Shown: positions 8,463 to 17,912 of the stretch, in pieces
How positions within the stretch are numbered: position 1 is the first letter of the stretch
Layout: each line of letters starts with the position of its first letter
From: Deltaproteobacteria bacterium
GTDB lineage: Bacteria; JAGRBM01; JAHCIT01
Assembly (NCBI GenBank): GCA_026129095.1
Contig: JAHCIT010000006.1
Coordinates: 190,235 to 254,234 of the forward strand
Length of the DNA stretch: 64,000 bases
Reading direction: 5' to 3'
Program-made: the position numbers and the translations under genes
The notes under the pieces: generated by a model
Database searches by the model: none
Told to the model about the DNA's origin: nothing
What the model saw: the letters and a program-made list of their open reading frames with translations, nothing else

Positions 8463-8972
8463 ATGAAAACTGTCCGTCTGGAACTGGTGGCCCCGATCCC
8501 CCGTGAGCAGTTCATGACCATCTATGATGGGGACGAGTTCCGGAGCTACGTGATCCAGCACCATCCCCATGTTTCCGCCATCGAGGTGATCGAGCGGCGC
8601 GAGGATGAGACCACACGGCTCATCCGGACCCGCACCACCATGTCCATCGAGGCACCCGGTTTCCTCAAGCTGCTGACCTCGGCCGTCCAGCCGCAGACCG
8701 AAGAGGAACAGGTATTCTTCAAGAAGGAATGGCGGTACGAATTCCGCGGCAGCAGTTCTGTTTCCCGCAGCCGGGCCCGCATTGAGCTTGTCCCTGAGGG
8801 TGAACAGGGCACGCGCCGGATCGTGAATCTTGAGCTTGAAGCAACCCGGGGACCGGGGTTCCTCCGCAGCCGGGCTGAAGACTATTTTGTCGAAAAAGCC
8901 CGCGAGCAGATGGGCTATTATGGAGATATCGTCAAGAAATATATCGCCGAGAAGTTTGGCGTCAGCTACTGA
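8463..8972 (+). CDS. START/SRPBCC-like protein (DUF2505-type)
   Basis: 169 residues without signal peptide. The alternating strands, the EFRSYVIQHHPHVSAIEVIE start, the middle FFKKEWRYEFRGSSS and a long C-terminal helix ending IVKKYIAEKF suggest a helix-grip (START/SRPBCC) lipid- or ligand-binding fold similar to DUF2505 proteins. AAGGAG lies 11 nt before ATG 8463. A perfect 10-bp palindrome CCACGCGTGG (8432-8441) lies just upstream and could be an operator. Its stop is 8 bp from the recG stop (convergent). Ligand unknown. Confidence 0.55.
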   Translation: MKTVRLELVAPIPREQFMTIYDGDEFRSYVIQHHPHVSAIEVIERREDETTRLIRTRTTMSIEAPGFLKLLTSAVQPQTEEEQVFFKKEWRYEFRGSSSVSRSRARIELVPEGEQGTRRIVNLELEATRGPGFLRSRAEDYFVEKAREQMGYYGDIVKKYIAEKFGVSY

Positions 8973-8980
8973 CCCTGATC

Positions 8981-11452
8981 TTACGCCACACCTGAAAATT
9001 CGATCTTCCCTTTCCACCGTTCCAGCAGCAGAGTCCGGATCTGGCCGTTTTCGCGTTTCTGGAGCCCGGGATCGGCCTCCAGAAGCCGTGCGGCTGCCTC
9101 CCGGCAGGATTGCAGCAGGTCCAGGTCGCGGGCGAGATTCAGGACACGGAACTCCGGCAAACCAGACTGCCGGGTTCCAAGAAACTCCCCAGGACCGCGG
9201 ATTTCCAGATCTGCTTCCGCGATCCGGAAACCATCATTCGTTGAAGCAAGCACCTGAAGCCTGCGGTGGCCCTCGGCCGAGATCCCCGCACTGGGAACCA
9301 GGAAGCAGTAGCTTTGGGCTCCTCCCCGGCCGACACGTCCCCGGAGCTGATGGATTTGTGCGAGTCCAAACCGTTCGGCGTGCTCGATTACCATCACCGT
9401 AGCATTCGGTACGTCTATTCCGACTTCGATTACCGTTGTGGACACAAGAACCTGGGTACGCCCGGCACGGAAATCCCCAAGGGCCTTGTCCTTGTCGGCT
9501 GGCTTCATCCTGCCATGAAGCAGCCCCACTCTGGCACCGGGGATGTAATGGGACGTGATCTCCTTTACGCCGCGTTCGGCGTCCTTGAGATCGATCAGCT
9601 CGCTTTCCGATACCAGCGGGTAAACCACATATGCCTGACGCTCCTCTGCGAGCTGGCGGGCCACCGCGTCCCAAAGTTTCATCTCCGAGCCATCGCCGGC
9701 GATCACGGTCTGCACCTGACGCCTGCCAGGAGGCAGTTCATCCAGCGTTGAAATCTCCAGATCCCCATAAACCGTCAGGGCCAGCGTGCGCGGGATCGGA
9801 GTAGCCGTCATTACCAGCACATCCGGCATATACCCCTTGCTCAGCAGTGTTCGGCGCTGCTCGACACCGAACCGGTGCTGCTCGTCAATAATGACAAATG
9901 CGAGTTTCCCGATCGTCACCTTTTCCTGAATGAGCGCGTGAGTACCAACGGCAATCATGGGCGTCCCACGCGCCAGTTCGTGATAAACCCGCGCCGGAAC
10001 GAGGCTTTCGGTAGAGAGCTTCTGCGAACCGGTCAGCAATGCGACGGGTACATCCAGGCCCTGCACAAGCTTGGTCATCGTCTGGAAGTGCTGCTCGGCG
10101 AGTATTTCCGTCGGTGCCATGAGCGCGGCCTGATAGCCTGCCCCGACGGCAACCAGCGCGGCGGCCAGCGCAACAACGGTTTTCCCTGCACCCACATCGC
10201 CCTGCAGAAGCCGGTTCATCGGCCGAGGCTGGACAAGGTCCCTGCGGATTTCGGCAATCGCCCGCTTCTGGGCGCCAGTCAGCTCAAACGGGAGATTACT
10301 GATAAACGGCGCCAGCAGGGTGTCGTTGTCCGGAATACTGATACCTGTCACCTCTGCCGTTTGGCGGCGGCGAATGGCGAGCCCCAATGCAAGGAAAAAT
10401 GCCTCGTGCACCCGGAGCCGTTCATGTGCCTCGGACATGCGGACAAGATACTTTTCTATATCGCTGTCATCGGGTGGCTGGTGCAGACGGCGCACCGCTT
10501 CGCCAAGCGGAATCGGAGGCAATGAAATACCTTTCACTGTTTCCAACCCGTCACTCAATCCCTCAACGCCAAGCTGAAGCGCATTCGCTATGGCCGCACG
10601 AAGCTGCTTGGGGTGAAGCCCCTCGGTAAGGGGATAGACGGGGATAATTCCGCCTGGGACATGTGATGGTTCTTCGGCAAACTCGATGTCAGGGTGATGA
10701 AATTCCCGCTGGGCGCGAAACTGACGGCAATCCCCGGTTACCCGAACCTGGTCACCCGGTTTGGCCCGTGCAGCACGGACACGCTCAAACCCCTGGAACC
10801 ATTTGCAGGTGAGTTCTCCTGTGCTGTCACGGACGACCAGTTCCCGCCCGTTGCGGCCAAACCGCCCCATCCGGGTCACTTCGCCCACCACGACGGCCTG
10901 CATGCCGGGCACAAGATCCCGGATAGGTGTCACATGACGAAGATCGTCATACCTGACCGGCAAGTGAAACAGCAGATCCTCCACTGTGTGGATATCCAGG
11001 CGTTCCAGAACACCCGCCAGCTTGGGGCCAACACCCTTCACCCATTTCACTTCATCCTTGAGACCGGGGCCGCTTCCGGAGGATGCTCTCTTCGCCGCTG
11101 GAGATTTCCTGGTTGCTGGGGGGGCGGGCACATTTGCCGGCTTCGCAACAGGCCGGGCTGCCGGCCGGCTCACCTCAAACATCGCCGGGCTGCGCAGCCT
11201 TTCCACAATCGCCTGCATCCGCTCCAGACGGTTTCGCCGGGCAGCCAGCGGCTGGGTATCCAGTCCTTGAGCGAGCTTCAGGATTTCACTGAAGCTTTCC
11301 GGCGCAGCTGGCGCTTCCTCCAGTCCCCTCTGGGCCGCACCAGCCAGGGTTTGCTCAAGTCCATGAGAACGAGCCAGCGAGGCATAACCGCCCCGGGATA
11401 TCGCCCCGAGCACAGAATCCAGAATCTCCAGCGGTGAGCGGTTTTTGGTCAT
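8981..11452 (-). CDS. recG: ATP-dependent DNA helicase RecG
   Basis: 823 residues. RecG reverses stalled replication forks and drives branch migration of Holliday junctions. Seen: wedge/OB region starting GVGPKLAGVLERL, Walker A GDVGAGKT (about 417), DEQHRFG box (about 520), GVGTHALIQ-type motifs, the SF2 motif QLRGRVGRG (about 700) and the TRG region near the C terminus. The chain is about 130 residues longer than E. coli RecG because of an N-terminal extension with a Lys/Pro/Ala linker. Its ATG overlaps the stop of the upstream phosphodiesterase gene by 4 bp, so the two are co-translated. Confidence 0.97.
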   Translation of the reverse strand: MTKNRSPLEILDSVLGAISRGGYASLARSHGLEQTLAGAAQRGLEEAPAAPESFSEILKLAQGLDTQPLAARRNRLERMQAIVERLRSPAMFEVSRPAARPVAKPANVPAPPATRKSPAAKRASSGSGPGLKDEVKWVKGVGPKLAGVLERLDIHTVEDLLFHLPVRYDDLRHVTPIRDLVPGMQAVVVGEVTRMGRFGRNGRELVVRDSTGELTCKWFQGFERVRAARAKPGDQVRVTGDCRQFRAQREFHHPDIEFAEEPSHVPGGIIPVYPLTEGLHPKQLRAAIANALQLGVEGLSDGLETVKGISLPPIPLGEAVRRLHQPPDDSDIEKYLVRMSEAHERLRVHEAFFLALGLAIRRRQTAEVTGISIPDNDTLLAPFISNLPFELTGAQKRAIAEIRRDLVQPRPMNRLLQGDVGAGKTVVALAAALVAVGAGYQAALMAPTEILAEQHFQTMTKLVQGLDVPVALLTGSQKLSTESLVPARVYHELARGTPMIAVGTHALIQEKVTIGKLAFVIIDEQHRFGVEQRRTLLSKGYMPDVLVMTATPIPRTLALTVYGDLEISTLDELPPGRRQVQTVIAGDGSEMKLWDAVARQLAEERQAYVVYPLVSESELIDLKDAERGVKEITSHYIPGARVGLLHGRMKPADKDKALGDFRAGRTQVLVSTTVIEVGIDVPNATVMVIEHAERFGLAQIHQLRGRVGRGGAQSYCFLVPSAGISAEGHRRLQVLASTNDGFRIAEADLEIRGPGEFLGTRQSGLPEFRVLNLARDLDLLQSCREAAARLLEADPGLQKRENGQIRTLLLERWKGKIEFSGVA

Positions 11453-12255
11453 GTACCGGCCTTGAGATCCAGGGCGAGCAGCTTTGCGGGGTCATCCGTG
11501 ATGATCGCCCTGACACCCAGCTTTGCCACCCGACGTGCGTCTTCCGGGCGGTTTACCGTCCAGGTCCAGACCGAAAGATCGTCCCGGGCCGCATCGCGCA
11601 TCATTTCGATGCCGATATTCTCATGGAACGGCGCCAGCAGTTTCGGCTGCACCAATGGCTCTGTCCATCGATCCCGAATCCACCGGGGGTTTCCGTGATA
11701 AAAGAGCATCCCGAGCGGCAGCGACCAGCCATGGCGACGGAGCCGCAGCAGACGGACAGGGTTGAATGACGTATAAATAACCCGGTCCCCGGCTCCCATC
11801 CGGCGGACGAGACGAAGCAACTTCGATTCCAGCCCGTCAGGTTTCCCTGCCCTGCCTTTCAGTTCGATATCGATAAGCATCTCCGGTCCGAGCGTTTCGA
11901 TCACCTCCTCCAGTATGGGTATGCGCGAGGAAGTCGGTTCGGGAAGTCCGCTCTCCGGCATGTCCGGGGGCCGTGGCCCACGAACTCTCAGTTCCCGGAG
12001 TTCACCCAGCGTCATTGTTTCCAGACGCCCTTCCCCATCGGTCAGCCTTTCCACCTTTTCATCGTGAAAAACCACGACTTCGCCGCTGGCGCAGACATGA
12101 ACATCCAGTTCCACACCGTGAGCCCCCGTCTCCCGGGCATAACGGAACGCCTCCACGGTGTTTTCGGGCCTCATATGCCGGGCTCCTCGGTGCCCCAGCA
12201 CCAGGACCGGATCACCCGTACGAGGCGGCGAAAGCAGTTCAGCCAGATGAAGCAT
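11449..12255 (-). CDS. Glycerophosphodiester phosphodiesterase
   Basis: 268 residues, no signal peptide. GDPD TIM-barrel motifs are all visible: LGHRGARHMRPENT, GVELDVHV and VVFHDEKVERLT for metal binding and catalysis, then the IDIELKG strand and a C-terminal VWTWTVN...AIITDDP. It would hydrolyse glycerophosphodiesters to glycerol 3-phosphate and an alcohol in the cytoplasm. It overlaps recG (ATGA). Divergent from the TetR gene, with 232 bp in between. Confidence 0.92.
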   Translation of the reverse strand: MLHLAELLSPPRTGDPVLVLGHRGARHMRPENTVEAFRYARETGAHGVELDVHVCASGEVVVFHDEKVERLTDGEGRLETMTLGELRELRVRGPRPPDMPESGLPEPTSSRIPILEEVIETLGPEMLIDIELKGRAGKPDGLESKLLRLVRRMGAGDRVIYTSFNPVRLLRLRRHGWSLPLGMLFYHGNPRWIRDRWTEPLVQPKLLAPFHENIGIEMMRDAARDDLSVWTWTVNRPEDARRVAKLGVRAIITDDPAKLLALDLKAGT

Positions 12256-12405
12256 AAAGCAGAGCCGTGTCCATCCCGGCGGGCAACGCCAACAAAACCT
12301 GCTCCTCCACGTTAATCCCCAATGCGGCTTGGGCGCAATCGGCTGTAACTTACTGAAGAAACAGGCGTTTTAGTCCAAGAAGCAATACGTGTTATCCAAG
12401 CCCCA

Positions 12406-12433
12406 TTGACTCCCGCCTATGATATCCTAGACT
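12406..12433 (+). promoter_or_regulatory. Candidate sigma70 promoter of the TetR-efflux operon
   Basis: TTGACT (12406-12411) and TAGACT (12428-12433) with a 16-bp spacer match 5/6 and 4/6 of the consensus. The predicted start site near 12440 falls immediately before the palindromic operator at 12446, a typical arrangement for TetR autorepression. TATGAT at 12418 is an alternative -10 without a good -35. Confidence 0.45.
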
Positions 12434-12445
12434 GGTAAGTCATAA

Positions 12446-12465
12446 AAATGACCGGATGGTCATTT
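12446..12465. promoter_or_regulatory. TetR-type palindromic operator
   Basis: AAATGACC-GGAT-GGTCATTT is a perfect inverted repeat with 8-bp arms and a 4-bp centre. It ends 22 bp before the TetR start codon, just downstream of the candidate promoter, so binding would block transcription of the whole tetR-tolC-hlyD-ABC operon. The half-site TGACC/GGTCA recurs at 46715-46726. Confidence 0.7.
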
Positions 12466-12487
12466 CCCGCCTGCCCAGAAAGTCCCC

Positions 12488-13141
12488 ATGTCCCACCGTC
12501 CTTCCACTGCTACCTCCCGGCCGACCAAATCAGAACTGGTGAAAGAGTTCCGCGAGCGGGAAATCATCGAAGCCGCCCGCCGGGTTTTCACCCGTGAGGG
12601 GTTCCAGTCTGCATCCATGGAAAAGATCGCCGAGGAGGCGGGACTGGCGAAGGGGACAATTTATCTTTATTTCCCGAACCGGGAGCAACTCATCATAGAA
12701 ACACTCGGGGCGGGTGCCCACCGGTTTTACAGCTACTGCCGCGAGCAGTCGCCACCCACCTTCGAACCCGAACAGCGGGTCCGCGCCCTGGTCCGGGCGA
12801 TGTTCCAGCATGCTGAAGAAGAGCGGGATTTCCAGCGCGCCCTGTTTATCGAACTGAACGAATGGCTATTCACTCCCGCCCGGCAGCATCTTGTACAGGG
12901 ACTCATCACCGCACACGAGGAGTTCATGTCCTATATCGCATCCATCCTGGAGGAAGGTGCCCGGTGCCGGAAGTTCCGCAAGGCCGACCACCGGCAGCAT
13001 GCCGGTTATCTGTTCAGTCTGCTCGGCGGGCTGTTCCGGGAACGGCTTATGGGCCTCAATTCGAGCCCGGTCGAGGAGATATCGGCCGGCGTCGCTGACT
13101 TTTTTCTGGCTGCCATCGGCACCAAGGACCGTAAACCATGA
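12488..13141 (+). CDS. TetR/AcrR-family repressor
   Basis: 217 residues. The N-terminal helix-turn-helix reads IIEAARRVFTREGFQSASM then IAEEAGLAKGTIYLYFPN (about residues 30-66), typical TetR; the rest is the helical ligand and dimer domain. It heads an operon with an outer membrane efflux factor, an adaptor and an ABC ATPase, and its stop overlaps the next start (ATGA, 13138-13141). The palindrome 22 bp upstream is its probable operator, so it likely derepresses the exporter when its toxic substrate binds. Confidence 0.93.
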   Translation: MSHRPSTATSRPTKSELVKEFREREIIEAARRVFTREGFQSASMEKIAEEAGLAKGTIYLYFPNREQLIIETLGAGAHRFYSYCREQSPPTFEPEQRVRALVRAMFQHAEEERDFQRALFIELNEWLFTPARQHLVQGLITAHEEFMSYIASILEEGARCRKFRKADHRQHAGYLFSLLGGLFRERLMGLNSSPVEEISAGVADFFLAAIGTKDRKP

Positions 13142-14775
13142 AGCTACCGATTTCCTTCGTCACCGCCATCACCTTAAGCCTTGCGCTTGGCCTAGTGCCG
13201 CCAGTTTCGGCTGTCCATGCAAGCGAACCGGAACCGTTGCCCGAGCTTCTCAGTACAGGGACTGCCCGGCCGGTGACCTTGAGGGAAGCGGTCCAGATGG
13301 CACTGGAAAAGGCCGAAGAGATCGAACTCGTGCGGATAGACTATCGCAAGGCTATCCACGCAGTTCAGTCACAGATGGGCGTGTTCGACCCCACCCTTTC
13401 GGCCGCATATACCTACACCAACACCGACTCGATCTCGCCGAACCTCTTTAACCTCAGCAGTCCGATCGTGAAGAACAAATCGCACCAGCTTACCTTTGGT
13501 CTGGGCGGGCTCATCCCCACCGGTGCAACTTATGACCTGTCTATTGTCAATGAGCGGACCCGGAACGCCAGTCCCTTTACAACCCTGGTTCCGCAGAACT
13601 CGGTCAGGCTGGCCGGCACCCTCAGGCAGCCGCTCCTCAAGAATCGTGGACTCAGCGTCACCCTGACCCAGCTCCGGATTGCCCGTGGGCTTGAAGAAGG
13701 GCAGAAGTCGGTCCTGCTTCAGCGGATACAGGGCACCGCCTATAACGTGATCCGTTCCTACTGGGATCTGGTGTTCAGGCAGAAGGATCTGGAGGCCAAG
13801 CTCGACTCGCTCAAGGCGGCAGAGGATCTGGTGCGGGTAGCGGAGAACCGGGTTCGCGTGAGAGTCGATCCGCCGATCTACCTGACCCAGGCAAGAGCAG
13901 GGGCGGAAATCCGGCGCGAACAGGTGATCCTTGCCCGGGAACAGCTCGAACTGGCCCGCGACAGCCTGCGTCAGCAGGTGATGCTGGTTGAATCCGCCCG
14001 GGAGCTGGCCGAGCCCGAAAAATTCGAGCCTGCCGATTCCCCGGCATATGTACCGTTCGATCCGCCCTATGAGGAGTCGGTTCGCAAGGCGATGGACCAG
14101 CGGCCGGAGTTCGTCATATCCAGGGTCACACGCGACAACGCGAAGTCCCAGGCCGTTGCGGCCGCCAACGGCCGCTGGCCGGAACTGAATGCGACCGTTA
14201 CCGGCGGGCTCGCCGGCCTTTCAGGAACAGCCCGGCCCGCACGGCCCAGCGATAGCCCCCAGACAGGAACCGCTCTACAGCAGCTGCAAAACCAATGGGG
14301 CGGCGGAATGGGTTCCGCATGGGAAAGCGCCCTGGGTGCCGACGGGCCTTTCTTCGCCCTAGGGGCGGAGTTCCGGATGCCTGTCCCGAACCAGAGAGCG
14401 AGAGCAGCCAATGCCCAGGCGCAGCTGGATCTCGACAACGCCGAGATCGGACTTCGCAAAACCGAGGAAACCGTGCTGATGGATGTCCGCCGCACAATCC
14501 GGTCGCTCCAGGCAAGCGCGCAGCGAATCCGCTCAACCGAACTGAACGTCAACCTGGCACAGGAAAACGTGACCGCCGAACGGCGGCGTTACGAAGTCGG
14601 GATTTCGACCAGCTGGGACGTGCTGGAACGGGAAAAGGAACTTACCGAAGCCAGGGCCGGCTACTACCGGGCGCTTGCCGACTACAACACGGCTCGGGCC
14701 GCCTATGAACTGGCGGTGGGAACGATTCTTGAGTTCGTCGGCATAGACGTTGATGTGGCAGGAGAGCGTACATGA
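13138..14775 (+). CDS. TolC-family outer membrane efflux protein
   Basis: 545 residues with a signal peptide (cleavage near AVHA-SEPEP). Two outer-membrane-efflux repeats are visible: VTLREAVQMALEKAEEIEL opens the first and the long helices ending RRRYEVGISTSWDVLEREKEL close the second. A glycine/serine-rich insertion (about 360-400) separates them. TolC trimers form the exit channel of tripartite pumps and pair with the HlyD-like adaptor encoded next (4-bp overlap). Confidence 0.92.
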   Translation: MKLPISFVTAITLSLALGLVPPVSAVHASEPEPLPELLSTGTARPVTLREAVQMALEKAEEIELVRIDYRKAIHAVQSQMGVFDPTLSAAYTYTNTDSISPNLFNLSSPIVKNKSHQLTFGLGGLIPTGATYDLSIVNERTRNASPFTTLVPQNSVRLAGTLRQPLLKNRGLSVTLTQLRIARGLEEGQKSVLLQRIQGTAYNVIRSYWDLVFRQKDLEAKLDSLKAAEDLVRVAENRVRVRVDPPIYLTQARAGAEIRREQVILAREQLELARDSLRQQVMLVESARELAEPEKFEPADSPAYVPFDPPYEESVRKAMDQRPEFVISRVTRDNAKSQAVAAANGRWPELNATVTGGLAGLSGTARPARPSDSPQTGTALQQLQNQWGGGMGSAWESALGADGPFFALGAEFRMPVPNQRARAANAQAQLDLDNAEIGLRKTEETVLMDVRRTIRSLQASAQRIRSTELNVNLAQENVTAERRRYEVGISTSWDVLEREKELTEARAGYYRALADYNTARAAYELAVGTILEFVGIDVDVAGERT

Positions 14776-15923
14776 CCATCACCCAGAAGCGATGGGCAAT
14801 TGTCGGCGGTGTCGTGGCCATTCTGGCTGTTCTGGGCGTATTCGGCGCCCGGAAAAAACCGCTTGAGGTAAAAACAGTCCGTGTTTCCCGCGGGCTGGTG
14901 GAACGGACCGTCAGCTCCACCTCCAGCGGCAGCGTGAAAGCCCGTCTCGCCGCTGATCTCAAGAGCGAAATAGTCGCCAAGGTGCTCCGTCATGAAGTGA
15001 ACGAGGGCGACAAGGCTAAGAAAGACGATCCTCTGGTCACACTGGATACGGCTACTTTCGCGGCCAGCCTGACACTCAATGAAGCCTCCCGGCGGGCGCA
15101 GCAGGCCCGGGTGGAACAGGCCCGGGCCCGCCTGGAGAATGCCCGGCAGGACCATGACCGGATTCAGAACCTGTACAAGGAGCAGATCGTGGCAGAAGAC
15201 CGCCTGCAGGCGGCAAAAACCGCCCTGGATGTGGCCGAACAGGAATTGTCGGCAGCCCGGTCACTGGTTGAGCAATTGTCGGCCCAGATAGAAATGGACC
15301 GTGTCAACCTGTCGAGAGGCGTTATCCGTGCTCCGTTCGACGGGGTCATCGTCAGCCTGGACATGGACCCGGGAGAAACTGCCATTGTCGGCACACGGCT
15401 CGTACGGATCGTCAACAATGAGGACGTATATGTCGAGGCACCGATCGACGAATCCGACCTGGGGCTGCTCAAGCTGGGGCAGGACGTAAGGGTAACCTTC
15501 GACGCCTTCCCGAAGGAGACTTTCACCGGAAAACTCTCCTTTATTTCACCGTCGGTGACCATCGATTCGACTGCTGTCCGGACGGTGGCGGTCCGGGTAA
15601 TTCTGGATAGTGTCACTGGCCGTATGCGAGATGGCATGTCGGCCGATGTGGAAATCATTGTCGAAAAGCTCGAGGCCGTTCCGTTCGTACCGACTCAGGC
15701 CGTCATTGCCACTGCCGACGAGACCTACGTTTATGTCGTCGAAAACAAGCGTGTGGCCAAGAGGGTGATCCAGCCCGGTATCTCCAACTGGGACCGGACG
15801 GAAGTCCGCTCGGGACTTGGCGACAGCGATCACGTCATCATGGCCATCGACCGCCGCGAAATCAGCGAAGGCAACCGGGTCAAGGAGGAACTTTCGGGTG
15901 ATCCGGGGCACGCAGCTCGTTAA
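14772..15923 (+). CDS. HlyD/MacA-type periplasmic adaptor
   Basis: 383 residues. An N-terminal membrane anchor ([18 protein letters not shown]) is followed by a lipoyl-like half ([20 protein letters not shown]), a long coiled-coil hairpin (about 95-180, rich in Q, A, R), the second lipoyl half ([20 protein letters not shown]) and a beta-barrel domain. This links the inner-membrane ABC transporter to the TolC channel. Overlaps the TolC-like gene by 4 bp and the ATPase gene by 26 bp. Confidence 0.92.
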   Translation: MTITQKRWAIVGGVVAILAVLGVFGARKKPLEVKTVRVSRGLVERTVSSTSSGSVKARLAADLKSEIVAKVLRHEVNEGDKAKKDDPLVTLDTATFAASLTLNEASRRAQQARVEQARARLENARQDHDRIQNLYKEQIVAEDRLQAAKTALDVAEQELSAARSLVEQLSAQIEMDRVNLSRGVIRAPFDGVIVSLDMDPGETAIVGTRLVRIVNNEDVYVEAPIDESDLGLLKLGQDVRVTFDAFPKETFTGKLSFISPSVTIDSTAVRTVAVRVILDSVTGRMRDGMSADVEIIVEKLEAVPFVPTQAVIATADETYVYVVENKRVAKRVIQPGISNWDRTEVRSGLGDSDHVIMAIDRREISEGNRVKEELSGDPGHAAR

Positions 15924-16599
15924 ACGCTACCAGATGGGCGAAGAATTCCTCGACGCCCTGAAGGGTGTCGATATCTCAGTCGATGCAGGCGAGTACATCG
16001 CCATCATAGGTCCATCCGGATCGGGAAAATCGACACTGATGAACATTATCGGCTGCCTCGATTCACCGACGTCAGGAACGCTCTGGCTGGACGGACAGGA
16101 AGTGTCCGGAATGAGTGACACCGAACTCGCCCAGCTCCGGAACCAGAAGATCGGGTTCGTTTTCCAGTCGTTCAACCTGCTCCCGCGGTTTTCGGCCCTC
16201 AAAAATGTGGAACTCCCGCTCATCTATTCGGGGATTTCACCTGAAGAGCGCCTCCGGATGGCTGAAGAAGCACTCACCAAGGTCGGCCTCAAAGACCGGA
16301 TGCTCCACAAGCCGAATGAACTGTCGGGTGGCCAGCGCCAGCGGGTCGCCATCGCACGGGCTATCGTGAACCGGCCGGCCATCCTGTTCGCCGACGAGCC
16401 CACAGGCGCACTCGACACCAAAACCGGCGAGGAAATTGTTGCCCTCTTCGAGTCCCTGAACGAAAAGCTGGGAACGACCCTGATCGTCGTTACCCATGAG
16501 CCCAACGTCGCCGAAAAGGCACGCAGGATCATCAAGATCATGGACGGCAAGATTCTTTCCGATGAGCGTCTGCGGCCCGAGCCTGTCCGGGCGGCCTGA
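15898..16599 (+). CDS. ABC transporter ATP-binding protein, MacB/LolD type
   Basis: 233 residues. Walker [11 protein letters not shown]-loop [22 protein letters not shown], signature [14 protein letters not shown], Walker [13 protein letters not shown] and H-loop VVTHEP are complete. The sequence style ([20 protein letters not shown]) is that of MacB/LolD/FtsE-type ATPases. GTG 15898 is chosen because AAGGAGG lies at 15882-15888 and the conserved part starts there; the longer frame from 15817 reads through adaptor-coding DNA. The FtsX/MacB-type permease expected next is absent: the following gene is an unrelated small protein. Confidence 0.93.
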   Translation: MIRGTQLVKRYQMGEEFLDALKGVDISVDAGEYIAIIGPSGSGKSTLMNIIGCLDSPTSGTLWLDGQEVSGMSDTELAQLRNQKIGFVFQSFNLLPRFSALKNVELPLIYSGISPEERLRMAEEALTKVGLKDRMLHKPNELSGGQRQRVAIARAIVNRPAILFADEPTGALDTKTGEEIVALFESLNEKLGTTLIVVTHEPNVAEKARRIIKIMDGKILSDERLRPEPVRAA

Positions 16600-16677
16600 G
16601 CCCAAAGTGGCCTTCTGTCCCCGTTTCATCTAAAAAACGCGCTCCTTCCAGACTCCCCACCGAAAGGGCCTTTTGCG

Positions 16678-17049
16678 ATGTACCTCGACGACATGACCCG
16701 TGAGCAGTTCAAAGAGCTTCTGCGTGAGGCTTTTCTCGAATCGAGCGAAACCCGGCCAATCCGCATGGCCCGTAAATGGGACGGTGGAACAATCGTGATC
16801 AAGCCGGCCAATGACGCGCAGCAGCCCAAAGAAATTCCGGTTGACGTGTTTTTCCACAAGGTCGTGATGGTCCGCGACCGGCTGAGGGTGATGGAACAGA
16901 AAATCAACGCACATTCCGGACTCTCGGATTCGGAAAAAGTCGAGTTGCAGCAGTATCTGACCCGCATCTATGGTTCCCTGACGACGTTCAACGTCCTGTT
17001 CGCCGACGAGGCGGACCGTTTCAAGGGTGAGGCTGGCAAGGGCGAATAA
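16678..17049 (+). CDS. Small conserved-looking cytoplasmic protein, unknown function
   Basis: 123 residues, no signal or membrane segment. It starts MYLDDMTREQFKELLREAF, has a central strand-rich part (WDGGTIVIKP) and a C-terminal helical part (VMVRDRLRVMEQKINAHS, then LTRIYGSLTTFNVLF). Codon use matches the neighbours, so it is probably a real gene. I recognise no family. It lies 78 bp after the ABC ATPase gene and 55 bp before the MBL hydrolase start and may belong to the transcription unit that leads into the purine genes. Confidence 0.6.
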   Translation: MYLDDMTREQFKELLREAFLESSETRPIRMARKWDGGTIVIKPANDAQQPKEIPVDVFFHKVVMVRDRLRVMEQKINAHSGLSDSEKVELQQYLTRIYGSLTTFNVLFADEADRFKGEAGKGE

Positions 17050-17104
17050 GCCCATAGAGACGCACGTTCCGGTGTCGCTACCACTACAGTTTAAGGAAAA
17101 CCCC

Positions 17105-17893
17105 GTGCCGGCGGTCCGGATATGGCTGCTTGGCTCCGGTTCATCCGGAAATGCCTGTTATGTGGAATCAGCAGGCTTCGGCATTCTGATTGACTGCGGA
17201 CTTCCGCCGATGACGCTGCGAAAACGGCTCCGCTCCATCGGCCGTGACTGGGATTCAGTACAGCACATCATTCTGACCCATGAACACGCCGACCATGCAG
17301 GGGGCATCACCAAACTATCCGAAAAGCACCCCGCCCTCTCCGTTTATGCCACCAAGGAAACCGGACGGGCCGTTCACCGGGAAACGGGATTTGAACGGCT
17401 GCGCCCCCTTGTCCCGCTGGACCCGTTTGACCTGGGACCATTCCGCGTCACCGGGCTCCCCGTTCCGCACGATGCCGCGGGCCCCGTGGCCTTCCGGATC
17501 GAGGCGGGTGCGGCCCGCTTCGGATACCTGACGGACCTTGGTTCAATCACGGATACCCTGGCCGAGCGGCTTTTCGACGTTCAGACGCTGATCTGCGAGG
17601 CCAATCACGATCTGGACCGGCTGGAAGCCGGACCATACCCCTCGTTCCTGAAAAAACGCGTCAGTTCCGACATGGGGCACCTGAACAATGACCAGTGCGC
17701 CGCCTTCGTGGGCCGGATTGCCGAGCAGGGACACCTTGAACGCGTGGTGCTGGCCCACCTCTCGGAAGTCAACAATACGCCGGAACTGGCCTACGGAGCC
17801 GTCCGGGCGGAACTTGACGCCTGTGGGGCAGAAACGGTTAGCGTCGCCTGCGCCCGGCGCCGGGAGATCAGCGACGTGATCGATCTGCTGTAG
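17105..17893 (+). CDS. MBL-fold metallohydrolase, YycJ/WalJ-like
   Basis: 262 residues. The metallo-beta-lactamase motif THEHADHAGG (two-metal site) follows an N-terminal LLGSGSSGNACYVES that is characteristic of YycJ/WalJ-type nucleases. Further ligands fit CEANHD and LAHLSEVNNTPE. Such proteins act on nucleic acid, though substrates are poorly defined. GTG 17105, preceded by AAGGA, gives a start just before the conserved block; longer in-frame starts (17072, 17027) overlap the previous gene or add an unlikely leader. Ends 19 bp before purB. Confidence 0.85.
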   Translation: MPAVRIWLLGSGSSGNACYVESAGFGILIDCGLPPMTLRKRLRSIGRDWDSVQHIILTHEHADHAGGITKLSEKHPALSVYATKETGRAVHRETGFERLRPLVPLDPFDLGPFRVTGLPVPHDAAGPVAFRIEAGAARFGYLTDLGSITDTLAERLFDVQTLICEANHDLDRLEAGPYPSFLKKRVSSDMGHLNNDQCAAFVGRIAEQGHLERVVLAHLSEVNNTPELAYGAVRAELDACGAETVSVACARRREISDVIDLL

Positions 17894-17912
17894 CCGGCCA
17901 GAAAGAGCCATC

